A stretch of DNA of 64,000 nt from Paracoccus yibinensis (GCF_030846195.1 NZ_JAVCWH010000003.1:400001-464000); one strand, 5' to 3'. Positions 25,050 to 34,665 are shown, counted from the stretch's first letter. A program made the numbers and translations. Notes: a model not told the origin generated them from the letters alone.

Positions 25050-25970
25050 TCAGTTGGCCCGCACCGCCCCGCCCGCCGGTTCGTCCGATTTCAGCAGCAG
25101 CGCCAGGGCGCCCAGGATCGCCAGGATGCCCGGCAGCAGGACCGGGCCGGGCAATCCCTGGCCAAGCGCGGCCTCGGACAGGATCACCCAGATCGGCGTC
25201 AGATAGGTATAGGCCATGACCTTGGCCGCAGGCAGGCGCATCGCCGCGTATTGCACCAGCAGGGTGGTAAAGGCGCTGGCGAAGATCGCGACATATAAGA
25301 TCGTGATCCAGACGATCGCCGGAAGCTGACCCCATGCGGTCGAGGTCAGCGCGCCCCAGCCCCAGGCAGCCGTCAGCAGCCCGCCCGCGACCAGCGTCCC
25401 CAGGCTGGAGATCAGCGGCCCCTCGTTCCGGCTCAGCTTGCGGACCAGGGCCGCGTACAGGGCGTGCAGCGCGCAGCCGATGAAATAGATGGCCTCGCCG
25501 CACCCGATCTCCATCCGCATCAGCGCCGCCGGGTCGCCGCGAAAGATCACCCACAGCGCCCCAACTCCGCCCAGGGCCAGGGCAAGCGCCAGATGCCCCG
25601 TCATCCGCTGGCGCAGCAGCAGCCAGCCGAAACCTGCCGCCATGATCGGCGTCAGCGTGAAGACGGCGCTTGCCGCCACGGCGGGGGCAGTCTTCAGCCC
25701 CTCGAACATCAGCACGAAATATCCGGCAAAGGCCCCGCCCAGCAGAAGGTATCGCCAGGGCGCCTCGATCAGCGCGCGCGGCCTGCCCCGGCGCGGCATC
25801 AGGATCGCGATCCCGGCCAGCACGCCCGCCGCGATGATGAAGCGCACAACCGTGATGGCAGCCGGGTCAATCAGGTTCGCGGCCCGGACGCCCAGCGAGA
25901 ATGACCCCGCGACCAGGGTCGAAAACAGCAGCATGGCCGCATGGCCGCGCAGGGCCTGGGATCGGTTCAC
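25050..25970 (-). CDS. EamA/DMT-family transporter
   Basis: A 306-residue inner-membrane protein with about ten hydrophobic helices in two similar EamA halves (about 10-140 and 155-295). The drug/metabolite transporter superfamily exports amino acids, nucleosides or drugs; nothing here points to a substrate. Its ATG overlaps the stop of the AhpD-like gene by four bases, indicating co-transcription with it. Confidence 0.87.
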   Translation of the reverse strand: MNRSQALRGHAAMLLFSTLVAGSFSLGVRAANLIDPAAITVVRFIIAAGVLAGIAILMPRRGRPRALIEAPWRYLLLGGAFAGYFVLMFEGLKTAPAVAASAVFTLTPIMAAGFGWLLLRQRMTGHLALALALGGVGALWVIFRGDPAALMRMEIGCGEAIYFIGCALHALYAALVRKLSRNEGPLISSLGTLVAGGLLTAAWGWGALTSTAWGQLPAIVWITILYVAIFASAFTTLLVQYAAMRLPAAKVMAYTYLTPIWVILSEAALGQGLPGPVLLPGILAILGALALLLKSDEPAGGAVRAN

Positions 25971-26536
25971 CCGCGGCCCAGCATGTAGAATTCATCGTTG
26001 GCGCGAAAGTCCCCTGCATTGGCCATGCGGTTGGACATGCCGAAAAAGGCCGCGATGGCGCCGATGTCCCAGATCTCGTCCCCGTCAAAGCCCGCCTCGC
26101 GCAGCGCCTGGTGATCCGCCTCGCCGATCTGATGGGCCGCGACCGTGACCTTTTCGGCATAGGCCAGCATCGCGCGCTGACGGTCGGTCAGGTCCGCCTT
26201 GCGCCAGTTGATCGCCACCTGGTCAGCGATCAGCGGGTTCTTGGCCCGGATGCGCAGGATCGCGCCGTGGGCGACCACGCAATACTGGCAGTTGTTGATG
26301 CCGCTGACCGCGACCACGATCATCTCGCGCTCGGCCTTGGTCAGGCCGGTGTCCTTGTCCATCAGCGCCGCGTGATAGGCGAAGAAGGCGCGGAATTCGT
26401 CGGGACGATGTGCCAGCGCCAGGAAGACATTGGGCACGAAGCCCGACTTCTCGGCCACCTTGGCAATGGCGTCCTGCATGTCCTGGGGCAGGGTTTCAAG
26501 ATCGGGCACCGCGAAGCGGCTTATGGGTTGGGTCAT
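25967..26536 (-). CDS. AhpD-like peroxidase-related carboxymuconolactone decarboxylase family protein
   Basis: A 189-residue AhpD-fold protein. The CxxC redox motif reads CQYCVVAHG (about 87-95), with the upstream conserved glutamate in TKAEREMIVVAVSG. This subgroup is annotated as uncharacterised peroxidase-related enzyme. It lies 54 bases downstream of the LysR gene and overlaps the EamA transporter by four bases, so the three minus-strand genes may form one unit. Confidence 0.85.
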   Translation of the reverse strand: MTQPISRFAVPDLETLPQDMQDAIAKVAEKSGFVPNVFLALAHRPDEFRAFFAYHAALMDKDTGLTKAEREMIVVAVSGINNCQYCVVAHGAILRIRAKNPLIADQVAINWRKADLTDRQRAMLAYAEKVTVAAHQIGEADHQALREAGFDGDEIWDIGAIAAFFGMSNRMANAGDFRANDEFYMLGRG

Positions 26537-26590
26537 GGGGGTTCCTCCGATGCGGCCACCTTGGCCTGCGGCTTGCAGACTGTGAAGGGG

Positions 26591-27436
26591 TCATGCGTCG
26601 CGCAGGGCCGCCACGGCCGCCTGGACCTTGAGCGTGCGGTGCAGATCGACATGCGTGACCAGCCACAGACGCGATTCCCATTCCGGCAGGGCCATCACCT
26701 CGATCAGGCCGTTGGCGCGGGACGGCGAAAGTGGGCCGATGGCGAGGCCAGCGCGGATCACGGCCTCGCGGGCCGATTCGTCATTGGCGGTCATGACGAT
26801 CTGCCGCGGGTCCACGCGGTCCTGCAACCAACGCATCAGCGGCGCATTGCGCGCCTGCGGCCCCATCAGGACCATACGGTGCCCGTCGATCCCCGTCACC
26901 TCTCCATGCGCCGCGACATAGGCGGGCGCGGCATAGATCGGATGGCGCACCGTGCCCATCGGGCGGACGACATAATCCGGTTCCGTCGGCTGGCTGCCCG
27001 CGCGGATCGCGACATGCGCCTCTCCGGCGTCCAGGCGGAACAGGCGCACATCGGTGACATAGTTCACCCGAAGCCCAGGATGCTGGCGCATCAGCCGGAT
27101 CAGCCGGGGCATGACCACATCGGCCAGTTCGGGAAGCGAGGTCACGACCAGTTCGCCCTCGATCCGGTCGCCTCCGCCCGCGATCTGAGCGGTCAACTGG
27201 GCAAAGCGCTCATCCGCGTCGCCCGCGACCTTCAGCATCGCCTGCCCCGCCTCGGTCAGGGCATAGCCGCGGGGGTGGCGCTGAAACAGCTTGACGCCAA
27301 GCTGCGCTTCCAGCCCGTCGATGCGGCGGATGACGGTGGCGTGGTGGACGCCCAAGGCCTCGGCCGCGCCGCTGACGGTGCCGCTGCGCGCGACGGCCAG
27401 CGCAATGCGAAGGTCGTCCCAACTTTCAATCGTCAT
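26591..27436 (-). CDS. LysR-family transcriptional regulator
   Basis: A 281-residue LysR regulator: an N-terminal winged helix-turn-helix (about 5-60, SGTVSGAAEALGVHHATVIRRIDGLEAQLG) and a C-terminal effector-binding domain. The ATG at 27436 has GGAGAG upstream and gives the family N-terminus; a start 12 codons further up lacks support. It is divergent from azoR with a 98-base gap, the usual arrangement for a LysR protein controlling its neighbour. The effector is unknown. Confidence 0.9.
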   Translation of the reverse strand: MTIESWDDLRIALAVARSGTVSGAAEALGVHHATVIRRIDGLEAQLGVKLFQRHPRGYALTEAGQAMLKVAGDADERFAQLTAQIAGGGDRIEGELVVTSLPELADVVMPRLIRLMRQHPGLRVNYVTDVRLFRLDAGEAHVAIRAGSQPTEPDYVVRPMGTVRHPIYAAPAYVAAHGEVTGIDGHRMVLMGPQARNAPLMRWLQDRVDPRQIVMTANDESAREAVIRAGLAIGPLSPSRANGLIEVMALPEWESRLWLVTHVDLHRTLKVQAAVAALRDA

Positions 27437-27534
27437 GTGCTCTCCGCACAGATATTGCGCGTTTATCGCCATTTCGCCGCTGTCGGCCTAGCCCTAAATC
27501 AGTATCAACGCACCAAACCTGAACGGACAAGCCG

Positions 27535-28122
27535 ATGAACATCCTGCATATCGACAGCGCCATTACGGGCGAGGCCTCGGTCTCGCGCAAGCTGACGGCC
27601 GACATCGTGGCCAAGCTGACCGCGACCAATCCAGACGCGACCGTCACCCATCGCGACCTGAACGACGGTGTTCCGGCCATCGACAGCGCCTGGTTTGAAG
27701 CCGTGCGCATGGCCCCCGAAAGCCCGACGGCCGAGCAGCAGCGCCTGATCGCCATCTCGGACGCCTATCTGGCCGAGGTGCAGGCCGCCGACGTGCTGGT
27801 GATCGGACTGCCCGTCTATAACTTCAACCTGCCCGCGCAGTTGAAGAACTGGCTGGACCAGATCGCCCGCGCCGGCAAATCCTTCCGCTATACCGCTGAA
27901 GGTCCCGAAGGTCTGCTGAAGGGCAAGCGCGCCATCATCGCCTACAGCGCGGCGGGCACGCCCATCGGGTCGGACTTCGACCATGCCTCGGGCTATGTCC
28001 GCTTCATGCTGGGTTTCCTGGGCATCACGGATGTGGACTTCGTGGCCGCCGACCGACTGGCGATGGACCGCGACGCAGGGCTGGCCCGCGCCCAAGAGGC
28101 CCTGGAAAACCTCGCCGCGTAA
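27535..28122 (+). CDS. azoR: FMN-dependent NADH-azoreductase
   Basis: A 195-residue flavodoxin-fold quinone/azo reductase. The FMN site is visible in ILHIDSAITGEASVSRKL (about 3-20) and LPVYNFNLPAQLKNWLDQIARAGKSFRYT (about 95-123). It probably reduces quinones or azo dyes with NAD(P)H in the cytoplasm. It is divergent from a LysR gene, which likely regulates it, and is closed by a strong terminator at 28145-28176. Confidence 0.9.
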   Translation: MNILHIDSAITGEASVSRKLTADIVAKLTATNPDATVTHRDLNDGVPAIDSAWFEAVRMAPESPTAEQQRLIAISDAYLAEVQAADVLVIGLPVYNFNLPAQLKNWLDQIARAGKSFRYTAEGPEGLLKGKRAIIAYSAAGTPIGSDFDHASGYVRFMLGFLGITDVDFVAADRLAMDRDAGLARAQEALENLAA

Positions 28123-28144
28123 TCCCGCAAGTGTAACAAGTGCG

Positions 28145-28176
28145 ACGGCCTGCGTTGACTCGCGGGCCGTTTTTTC
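28145..28176 (+). terminator. Intrinsic terminator after azoR
   Basis: ACGGCCTGCG (28145-28154) pairs with CGCGGGCCGT (28161-28170), with one T-G wobble, followed by TTTTTT. Confidence 0.85.
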
Positions 28177-28194
28177 GTATCAGCCCCCGGATTC

Positions 28195-28215
28195 CCGGAA
28201 GGATTGGCCTTCCGG
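28195..28215 (+). other. Perfect hairpin in the ffh leader
   Basis: CCGGAAGG (28195-28202) pairs with CCTTCCGG (28208-28215) around a five-base loop. There is no T-run, so it is probably a leader structure upstream of ffh rather than a terminator. Confidence 0.4.
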
Positions 28216-28299
28216 TCCCTTCCTTGCGTGGGGATCGCCCTCCGTCAGCGCGTCGCGCCCACGGGGGCTGCAGTGTTTTGGACCGAAGGAGGCCCGGCG

Positions 28300-29796
28300 A
28301 TGTTCGAGAACCTTTCCGACCGTTTGGGCGGCGTCTTCGACCGGCTGACCAAGCAGGGCGCCTTGACCGAGGACGACGTCACCGCCGCCATGCGCGAAGT
28401 CCGCGTGGCCCTGCTGGAGGCTGACGTCTCGCTGCCGGTCGCGCGCAACTTCGTCAAGGCGGTCACCTCCAAGGCCACCGGGTCCGCCGTCACCAAGTCG
28501 ATCACCCCTGGCCAGCAGGTCGTCAAGATCGTCCATGACGAACTGATCAAGGTGCTTCAGGGCGAGGATGCGCCCGACGCCCTGCGCATTGACAACCCGC
28601 CCGCGCCGATCCTGATGGTCGGCCTGCAGGGCTCGGGCAAGACCACCACCACCGCGAAGCTTGCCCTGCGCCTGAAGGACCGCGAGAAGAAGCGCGTGCT
28701 GATGGCGTCCCTGGACACCAACCGCCCCGCCGCGATGGAGCAGCTGGCGATCCTGGGCAGCCAGATCGGCGTTGACACCCTGCCCATCGTACCGGGCCAG
28801 ACCGCTACCCAGATCGCGAGCCGCGCCAAGCAGCAGGCCTCGCTTGGCGGCTATGACGTGGTGATGCTGGACACCGCCGGTCGCCTCCACATCGACCAGG
28901 CGCTGATGGACGAGGTCCAGGCGGTGCGCGACATCGCCCAGCCGCGCGAAACGCTGCTGGTCGTCGATGGCCTGACCGGCCAGGACGCCGTGAACGTCGC
29001 GACCGAGTTTGACCAGAAGGTCGGCGTCTCGGGCGTGGTGCTGACCCGGATGGACGGGGACGGGCGCGGCGGTGCCGCGCTGTCGATGCGTGCCATCACC
29101 GGCAAGCCGATCCGCTTCGTGGGTCTTGGCGAAAAGATGGACGCGCTGGAAACCTTCGACGCACAGCGCGTCGCGGGCCGGATCCTCGGGATGGGCGACA
29201 TCGTGGCCCTGGTCGAGAAGGCCCAGCAAGTGCTGGAGGTCGAGCAGGCCGAGCGCATGATGAAGCGCTTCCAGAAGGGTCTGTTCAACATGAACGACCT
29301 GAAGGGCCAGCTTGAACAGATGCAAAAGATGGGCGGGATGCAGTCCATCATGGGCATGATGCCCGGCATGGCCAAGATGGCCAAGCAGGCCGAGGCCGCG
29401 GGCATGGACGACAAGGCCATTGCCCGGCAGATCGCGCTCATCAATTCGATGACGAAGAAGGAACGGGCCAATCCCGACATGCTGCAGGCCAGCCGCAAGA
29501 AGCGGATCGCGGCCGGCGCGGGGATGGAAGTGTCGGAACTGAACAAGCTTCTGAAGATGCAGAAGCAGATGGCCGACACGATGAAGAAGCTGGGCAAGAT
29601 GGGCAAGGGCGGCATGCTGAAGCAGGCCATGCGCGCCATGACCGGCAAGGGCGGCGGGTTGCCCGACCTGGAAAACTTCGACCCCGCCAAGATGGCCGAG
29701 GCGCAGAAGATGCTGCAGGACCCCAAGGGCCTGGGCGGTCAGTTGGGCAAGGCAGGCCTGCCGGGCGGTCTGTCCGGCATGTTCGGGAAGAAGTGA
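28300..29796 (+). CDS. ffh: Signal recognition particle protein Ffh
   Basis: Ffh (498 residues) is the GTPase of the signal recognition particle and delivers nascent membrane proteins to FtsY. The NG domain has GLQGSGKTTTTAKLA (about 108-122), DTAGRLHID and TRMDGDGRGGAALS. The C-terminal M domain (from about residue 325) is strongly methionine-rich, for binding signal sequences and SRP RNA. The start at 28300 has AAGGAGG upstream; a longer frame to 28204 is unlikely. It begins the ffh-pheA-like-rpsP-rimM-trmD-rplS run common in this group. Confidence 0.97.
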   Translation: MFENLSDRLGGVFDRLTKQGALTEDDVTAAMREVRVALLEADVSLPVARNFVKAVTSKATGSAVTKSITPGQQVVKIVHDELIKVLQGEDAPDALRIDNPPAPILMVGLQGSGKTTTTAKLALRLKDREKKRVLMASLDTNRPAAMEQLAILGSQIGVDTLPIVPGQTATQIASRAKQQASLGGYDVVMLDTAGRLHIDQALMDEVQAVRDIAQPRETLLVVDGLTGQDAVNVATEFDQKVGVSGVVLTRMDGDGRGGAALSMRAITGKPIRFVGLGEKMDALETFDAQRVAGRILGMGDIVALVEKAQQVLEVEQAERMMKRFQKGLFNMNDLKGQLEQMQKMGGMQSIMGMMPGMAKMAKQAEAAGMDDKAIARQIALINSMTKKERANPDMLQASRKKRIAAGAGMEVSELNKLLKMQKQMADTMKKLGKMGKGGMLKQAMRAMTGKGGGLPDLENFDPAKMAEAQKMLQDPKGLGGQLGKAGLPGGLSGMFGKK

Positions 29797-30101
29797 TGGA
29801 CGACCACACCGATCCCGCCGCCCGCGCCGCGGCCCTTTTGCGCGATCACCGCGCCAGCATCGACCGGCTGGATGCGATCATCGTCTATACGCTGGCCGAA
29901 CGATTCAAGCACACCCAGTCCGTCGGCCGTCTCAAGGCCGAACACGATCTTCCGCCGTCCGATCCTGCCCGCGAAGCGCAGCAGATCGAGCGGCTGGAAC
30001 GCCTCGCGCGCGAGGCCGACCTCGACCCGGAATTCGCGCGCAAATTCCTGAACTTCGTGATCGCCGAGGTGATCCGGCACCACGAAACCTTTCAATCCTG
30101 A
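29796..30101 (+). CDS. Chorismate mutase (type II, AroQ class)
   Basis: A 101-residue all-helical protein with the AroQ signature: RASIDRLDAIIVYTLAERFKHTQSVGRLKAEHDLPPSDPAREAQQIERL. The conserved arginine, lysine and glutamine positions of the chorismate mutase active site are present. It rearranges chorismate to prephenate for Phe/Tyr synthesis. The ATG at 29796 shares a base with the ffh stop (TGATG); a GTG one codon earlier is possible. A short hairpin GGCGGG/CCCGCC follows at 30103-30117. Confidence 0.85.
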   Translation: MDDHTDPAARAAALLRDHRASIDRLDAIIVYTLAERFKHTQSVGRLKAEHDLPPSDPAREAQQIERLERLAREADLDPEFARKFLNFVIAEVIRHHETFQS

Positions 30102-30127
30102 CGGCGGGATCCCCGCCATCGCAACCC

Positions 30128-30150
30128 GTAGGGTGGGGTTCCACCCCACC
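30128..30150 (+). repeat. GTAGGGTG-type REP-like palindrome
   Basis: GTA then GGTGGGG-TTCCA-CCCCACC forms a 7-bp hairpin (30132-30138 with 30144-30150) in the gap before rpsP. It resembles the GTAGGGTG...CACC repeats at 42629-42693 and could also act as an rpsP leader structure. Confidence 0.5.
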
Positions 30151-30176
30151 ACAGCGCCATCCTAAGGAGAAACCCA

Positions 30177-30533
30177 ATGGCAACGAAAATCCGTCTGGCC
30201 CGTGGCGGCAGCAAGAAGCGCCCGCACTACGCCATCGTCGTGTCCGATTCGCGCATGCCGCGTGACGGCCGCTTCCTGGAAAAGCTGGGCACCTACAACC
30301 CGCTGCTGGCGAAAGACAGCGAAGACCGCATCAAGCTGGATCTGGACCGCGCCAAGCACTGGCTGGACCACGGCGCCCAGCCGACCGACCGCGTGGCCCG
30401 CTTCCTGGAAGCCGCTGGCGTGCGTGAAAAATCGACCCGCGCCAACCTGAAAAAGGGCGAGCCGGGCAAGAAAGCCACGGCCCGCGCCGCCGAAAAGGCC
30501 GCGAAGGCCGCCGCTCCGGCCGACGCCGAGTGA
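30177..30533 (+). CDS. rpsP: 30S ribosomal protein S16
   Basis: S16 (118 residues) is an early-assembly protein of the 30S body. The N-terminal [38 protein letters not shown] is fully characteristic. The last ~40 residues form a Lys/Ala-rich tail typical of alphaproteobacterial S16. A TAAGGAG-like site precedes the ATG. A terminator hairpin lies between it and rimM, probably giving polarity within the operon. Confidence 0.97.
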   Translation: MATKIRLARGGSKKRPHYAIVVSDSRMPRDGRFLEKLGTYNPLLAKDSEDRIKLDLDRAKHWLDHGAQPTDRVARFLEAAGVREKSTRANLKKGEPGKKATARAAEKAAKAAAPADAE

Positions 30534-30540
30534 TCTGATC

Positions 30541-30565
30541 GGGCGGGGGCACACCCCGCCCTTTT
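30541..30565 (+). terminator. Intrinsic terminator/attenuator between rpsP and rimM
   Basis: GGGCGGGG (30541-30548) pairs with CCCCGCCC (30554-30561), followed by TTTT. It lies inside the operon, so it probably reduces rimM-trmD expression relative to rpsP. Confidence 0.7.
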
Positions 30566-30581
30566 CGTCCGAGGGGGCCGG

Positions 30582-31082
30582 ATGTCACAAGACCGTATCT
30601 GCGTGGGCGCGATTGCCGGGGCCTTCGGGGTTCAGGGCGAGGTGCGGCTGAAAAGCTTCTGCTCGGAACCCGCCGACATTGCGAAATACATTCCCCTGAC
30701 CACCGAGGACGGCAAGCGCAGCTTCACCGTCAAGCTCACGCGCCCCGTCACGGGCGGCCTTGGCGCGCGCTTGTCGGGCGTCGCGACCCGAGAGGATGCC
30801 GAGGCGCTGAAGGGCACCACTCTCTGGGCGCCGCGATCCGCCCTGCCCTCGCTTCCCGACGATGAATTCTACCACGCCGATCTGATCGGGCTGGAGGTCG
30901 TCGATACCGGCGGCGCGGTCCTGGGCCGCGTCCGCGCGATCTTCGACCACGGCGCGGGCGACATCCTGGAAGTCGTGGGCGGCAAGGACGTGCTGCTGCT
31001 GCCCTTCACCCGCGCGGTGGTGCCGACCGTGGATCTGGCCGCGCGCCGCATCGTGGCCGATCCCCCCGCGTCCGACGAATGA
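30582..31082 (+). CDS. rimM: 16S rRNA processing protein RimM
   Basis: RimM (166 residues) assists maturation of the 30S head, binding S19. An N-terminal beta-barrel ([23 protein letters not shown]) and a C-terminal PRC-barrel ([22 protein letters not shown], about 94-115) are both complete. Its stop overlaps trmD by four bases (ATGA). Position between rpsP and trmD is the classical order. Confidence 0.95.
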   Translation: MSQDRICVGAIAGAFGVQGEVRLKSFCSEPADIAKYIPLTTEDGKRSFTVKLTRPVTGGLGARLSGVATREDAEALKGTTLWAPRSALPSLPDDEFYHADLIGLEVVDTGGAVLGRVRAIFDHGAGDILEVVGGKDVLLLPFTRAVVPTVDLAARRIVADPPASDE

Positions 31083-31951
31083 CCGACAAGCCCAAGTCCC
31101 ACGGCCGACTGTCCATCAGCGCCAGCCTGCGCCCGCGCGAGTTGATGGCTGAACCGCAGGTGCAGGGCGCCTGGACCGCCAGCATCGTCACCCTGTTCCC
31201 CGAGGCTTTCCCCGGCATCCTGGGCCTGTCGCTGACCGGCAAGGCGCTGGCGCAGGGCCTATGGAACCTGCGCACCGTCCCCCTGCGCGATTTCGGCATT
31301 GGCCGTCACCGCAATGTCGATGACACACCGGCGGGCGGTGGCGCGGGCATGGTGATCCGCGCCGACGTGATGGACGCCGCCCTGCGCGAGGCGCGGCAAG
31401 GCCCGCCTCGCCCGGTGATCTACATGTCCCCGCGCGGCGCGCCGCTGACGCAAGCCCGCGCCCGCGGCCTGGCCCAAGGCAACGGCGTCACGCTGATCTG
31501 CGGCCGGTTCGAGGGGGTGGACCAGCGCGTCCTGGACGCCCATGATGTCGAGGAAATCAGCATCGGCGACTATGTCCTAACCGGAGGAGAGATCGCCGCT
31601 CAGGTCTTGATCGACGCGACGGTTCGCCTTATACCGCGCGTGCTGGGGAATCACGACTCTCTGGCCGAGGAATCCTTTTCCATCGGCAACAGGGGGCTTC
31701 TGGAGGCCCCCCAGTTCACGAAGCCCGCCCAGTGGGAAGGCCGCGAGATACCGGAGGTTCTGCTGTCCGGCAATCACGCGGCCATTCATCGTTGGAGGGC
31801 CGGTGAGGCCGAAAGGCTGACAAAGGAACGCCGCCCCGACCTGTGGCGGGCATACCAGGACGGTATGGACCCGGCAAAGGACCGACAGCTCTCGGGCGCA
31901 TCAGACCAATCGCGGACACGCCGCGAGCATGACAAGGAACCCAGGCGATGA
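31079..31951 (+). CDS. trmD: tRNA (guanine(37)-N(1))-methyltransferase
   Basis: TrmD (290 residues) makes m1G37 in tRNAs and prevents +1 frameshifting. The SPOUT trefoil-knot region is clear: [10 protein letters not shown], then [34 protein letters not shown]. The substrate loop region [14 protein letters not shown] is also present. A 30-residue N-terminal extension before ASIVTLFPE makes it longer than usual, so an internal ATG near 31145 is an alternative start. It overlaps rimM and rplS by four bases each. Confidence 0.95.
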   Translation: MTDKPKSHGRLSISASLRPRELMAEPQVQGAWTASIVTLFPEAFPGILGLSLTGKALAQGLWNLRTVPLRDFGIGRHRNVDDTPAGGGAGMVIRADVMDAALREARQGPPRPVIYMSPRGAPLTQARARGLAQGNGVTLICGRFEGVDQRVLDAHDVEEISIGDYVLTGGEIAAQVLIDATVRLIPRVLGNHDSLAEESFSIGNRGLLEAPQFTKPAQWEGREIPEVLLSGNHAAIHRWRAGEAERLTKERRPDLWRAYQDGMDPAKDRQLSGASDQSRTRREHDKEPRR

Positions 31952-32331
31952 ACCTGATCGCAGAACTCGAAGCCGAGCAGATTGCACAGCTCGGCAAGAC
32001 CATCCCGGATTTCAAGGCCGGCGACACCGTGCGCGTCGGCTACAAGGTGACGGAAGGCACGCGTTCGCGCGTCCAGATGTATGAAGGCGTCTGCATTTCC
32101 CGCAAGGGCGGCAGCACCCTCAGCGCAAGCTTCACCGTGCGCAAGATCAGCTTTGGCGAAGGCGTGGAACGCGTGTTCCCGCTGTATTCGACCAATGTCG
32201 ACTCGATCGAGGTCGTGCGCCGCGGCAAGGTCCGCCGCGCCAAGCTGTATTACCTGCGCGACCGTCGCGGCAAATCGGCCCGGATCGTCGAGAAAACCAA
32301 CTACCGTCCGCTGTCCGACGCGAAAGCCTGA
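31948..32331 (+). CDS. rplS: 50S ribosomal protein L19
   Basis: L19 (127 residues) sits at the 30S-50S interface. [29 protein letters not shown] and the C-terminal [18 protein letters not shown] are diagnostic. Overlaps trmD by four bases and is followed 12 bases later by rpmE. Confidence 0.97.
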   Translation: MNLIAELEAEQIAQLGKTIPDFKAGDTVRVGYKVTEGTRSRVQMYEGVCISRKGGSTLSASFTVRKISFGEGVERVFPLYSTNVDSIEVVRRGKVRRAKLYYLRDRRGKSARIVEKTNYRPLSDAKA

Positions 32332-32342
32332 GGATCCTTCCG

Positions 32343-32564
32343 ATGAAAAAAGACATCCATCCCGACTACCACACCATCGAGATCAAGATGACCGATGGCA
32401 CCACCTACCAGACCCGCTCGACCTGGGGTTCGGAAGGCCAGACCATGGCGCTGGACATCGACCCCACCTCGCATCCGGCCTGGACCGGCGGCTCGGCCAA
32501 GCTGATGGACACCGGCGGTCGCGTGTCGAAGTTCAAGTCGAAATATGCGGGCCTGGGCTTCTGA
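32343..32564 (+). CDS. rpmE: 50S ribosomal protein L31
   Basis: L31 (73 residues) joins the central protuberance and bridges to the 30S head. [12 protein letters not shown] at the start and the C-terminal [10 protein letters not shown] identify it. The zinc-binding CxxC set of the C+ type is absent: this is the zinc-independent form, with no cysteines. It ends the operon; a terminator follows. Confidence 0.95.
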   Translation: MKKDIHPDYHTIEIKMTDGTTYQTRSTWGSEGQTMALDIDPTSHPAWTGGSAKLMDTGGRVSKFKSKYAGLGF

Positions 32565-32585
32565 TCGCTCCTCCCCCGATTTGCG

Positions 32586-32617
32586 AAACGCCGCCCCATT
32601 CGGGCGGCGTTTTCATT
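32586..32617 (+). terminator. Intrinsic terminator after rpmE
   Basis: AAACGCCGCCC (32586-32596) pairs with GGGCGGCGTTT (32602-32612) followed by TCATTT. It ends the ffh/rpsP-rpmE run. Confidence 0.85.
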
Positions 32618-32653
32618 TGCAGCGGAGAAAGGGTGCGCCGCCCCCGTCCCTGC

Positions 32654-32688
32654 GGGACTCCCCCGGGATATTTGGATAAAGGTGAAAG
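32654..32688 (+). repeat. Copy 4 of the dispersed intergenic repeat
   Basis: GGGACTCCCCCGGGATATTT followed by GGATAAAGGTGAAAG. It lies between convergent rpmE and ecm. Confidence 0.75.
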
Positions 32689-32697
32689 CGGCAGGTG

Positions 32698-34656
32698 TCA
32701 GGCTGCTTCCACGCTGGGTTCAACCAAGGCCACGATATCCATCATGATCGTGTTCAGCTGGAAATCCTTGGGCGTATAGACCCGCGCCACGCCCATGGCG
32801 CGCAGGCGCGCCGCGTCGTCGTCGGGGATGATGCCGCCGACGATCACCGGGAGATGGGCCAGACCTGCCGCGCGGATGCGCGCCATCACATCCTCGATCA
32901 GCGGCAGGTGGCTGCCCGACAGGATCGACAGGCCGATCACGTGGGCGTTTTCCTCGGCCGCGCGGGACACGATCTGCTCGGGCGTCAGGCGGATGCCTTC
33001 ATAGGTGATGTCCATGCCGCAGTCCCGCGCGCGGAAGGCGATCTGCTCGGCGCCGTTGGAATGGCCGTCCAGCCCCGGCTTGCCGACCACGAATTTCAAC
33101 CGGCGGCCCAGACGGGCACTGACGGCATCGACGGCCTCTCGGATCCCCTCCAACCCTTCGGTGCGGTTCGAGGGGCTTGAGGACACGCCGGTCGGGCCGC
33201 GATATTCGCCATGGACCTGCCGCATGATGCCCGCCCATTCGCCGGTCGTGGCGCCCGCCTTGGCAGCCGCAATCGACCAAGGCATCACGTTTTCCCCCCG
33301 CCGCGCCGCATCGCGCAGCGCGCCCAGCGCAAGCTGCACCGCGCCTTCGTCGCGGGCCGCACGCCAGGCTTGCAGCCGCGCGATCTGGTCCTGTTCCACC
33401 GCCGGATCGACGACCATGATGCCGCCGTCCCCCGCCACCAGCGGCGAGGGTTCACCCTCCTGCCAGCGGTTGACGCCGACGACGACGGTTTCGTTCGTCT
33501 CGATCCGGCCCAGGCGTTCGGCATTCGATTCGACCAGCCGCGCCTTCATATAGTCGATGGCGGCAATTGCCCCGCCCATGTCGTCCAGCAGGCGCAATTC
33601 GTCGCGCGCGCCCTGCTTCAACTCCTCGACCTTGGCGGCAATCACCGGGTTGCCGTCGAACAAGTCGCCATATTCCAGCAGGTCGGTCTCATAGGCCAGG
33701 ATCTGCTGCATCCGCAGCGACCACTGCTGGTCCCAGGGACGCGGCAGGCCCAGAGCCTCGTTCCAGGCCGGAAGCTGAACCGCCCGCGCCCGCGCGTTTT
33801 TCGACAGCGTGACCGCCAGCATTTCCAGCAGGATGCGATACACGTTGTTTTCGGGCTGCTGTTCCGTCAGCCCAAGGCTGTTGACCTGCACGCCATAGCG
33901 GAAGCGGCGGTACTTCTCATCTGCGATGCCATAGCGGTCGCGGGTGATCTCGTCCCACAACTCGGTGAAGGCGCGCATCTTGCACATCTCGGTGACAAAG
34001 CGGATGCCCGCATTCACGAAGAAGCTGATGCGGCCGACCATCTCGGGGAAGCTTTCAGCCGGAACCTTGCCCTTCAGGTCGTCCAGAACGGCGATGGCGG
34101 TCGCCAGGGCATAGGCCAGTTCCTGCTGCGGCGTGGCCCCGGCCTCCTGCAAATGATAGGAACAGACGTTCATCGGGTTCCACTTGGGCAGGTGCTGCCG
34201 GGTATAGGCCGCGACATCCGTGATCATCGCCAGCGAGGGCTTGGGCGGGCAGATATAGGTGCCGCGCGACAGGTATTCCTTGATCAGGTCGTTCTGGACG
34301 GTGCCCTGCAAGGCGGCGATATCTGCCCCCTGCTCCTCGGCCACCGCGATATAGAGCGACAGCAGCCAGGGCGCCGTCGCATTGATCGTCATCGAGGTGT
34401 TCATCTGTTCCAGCGGGATCCCGTCGAACAGCGCCCGCATGTCGCCCAGGTGGCAGATCGGCACGCCGACCTTGCCCACCTCGCCCCGCGCCAGCACATG
34501 ATCGCTGTCATATCCGGTCTGGGTCGGCAGGTCGAAGGCCACCGATAGCCCCGTCTGACCCTTGGCCAGGTTGCCGCGATATAGCGCGTTCGACTTGGCG
34601 GCGGTGGAGTGACCCGCATAGGTGCGGAACAACCAGGGTTTGTCCTTGTCGGCCAT
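32698..34656 (-). CDS. ecm: (2R)-ethylmalonyl-CoA mutase
   Basis: A 652-residue adenosylcobalamin-dependent mutase that converts ethylmalonyl-CoA to methylsuccinyl-CoA in the ethylmalonyl-CoA pathway for acetate assimilation. It has an N-terminal TIM-barrel substrate domain (FDLPTQTGYDSD near residue 40) and a C-terminal B12 domain. The cobalamin base-off motif DGHSNG lies at about 530-535, with GLSILSGSH following. The start at 34656 has GAGGAG upstream and matches the family N-terminus. Its divergent partner is ccr, which makes its substrate, so this is Ecm rather than methylmalonyl-CoA mutase. Confidence 0.93.
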   Translation of the reverse strand: MADKDKPWLFRTYAGHSTAAKSNALYRGNLAKGQTGLSVAFDLPTQTGYDSDHVLARGEVGKVGVPICHLGDMRALFDGIPLEQMNTSMTINATAPWLLSLYIAVAEEQGADIAALQGTVQNDLIKEYLSRGTYICPPKPSLAMITDVAAYTRQHLPKWNPMNVCSYHLQEAGATPQQELAYALATAIAVLDDLKGKVPAESFPEMVGRISFFVNAGIRFVTEMCKMRAFTELWDEITRDRYGIADEKYRRFRYGVQVNSLGLTEQQPENNVYRILLEMLAVTLSKNARARAVQLPAWNEALGLPRPWDQQWSLRMQQILAYETDLLEYGDLFDGNPVIAAKVEELKQGARDELRLLDDMGGAIAAIDYMKARLVESNAERLGRIETNETVVVGVNRWQEGEPSPLVAGDGGIMVVDPAVEQDQIARLQAWRAARDEGAVQLALGALRDAARRGENVMPWSIAAAKAGATTGEWAGIMRQVHGEYRGPTGVSSSPSNRTEGLEGIREAVDAVSARLGRRLKFVVGKPGLDGHSNGAEQIAFRARDCGMDITYEGIRLTPEQIVSRAAEENAHVIGLSILSGSHLPLIEDVMARIRAAGLAHLPVIVGGIIPDDDAARLRAMGVARVYTPKDFQLNTIMMDIVALVEPSVEAA

Positions 34657-34665
34657 GCGGCTCCT

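Noticed and set aside
28123..28299. SRP RNA gene next to ffh
   Set aside because: The conserved tetraloop domain of 4.5S RNA (GGUCCGGAAGGAAGCAGCC-like) is not present; only a short CCGGAAGG/CCTTCCGG hairpin is.
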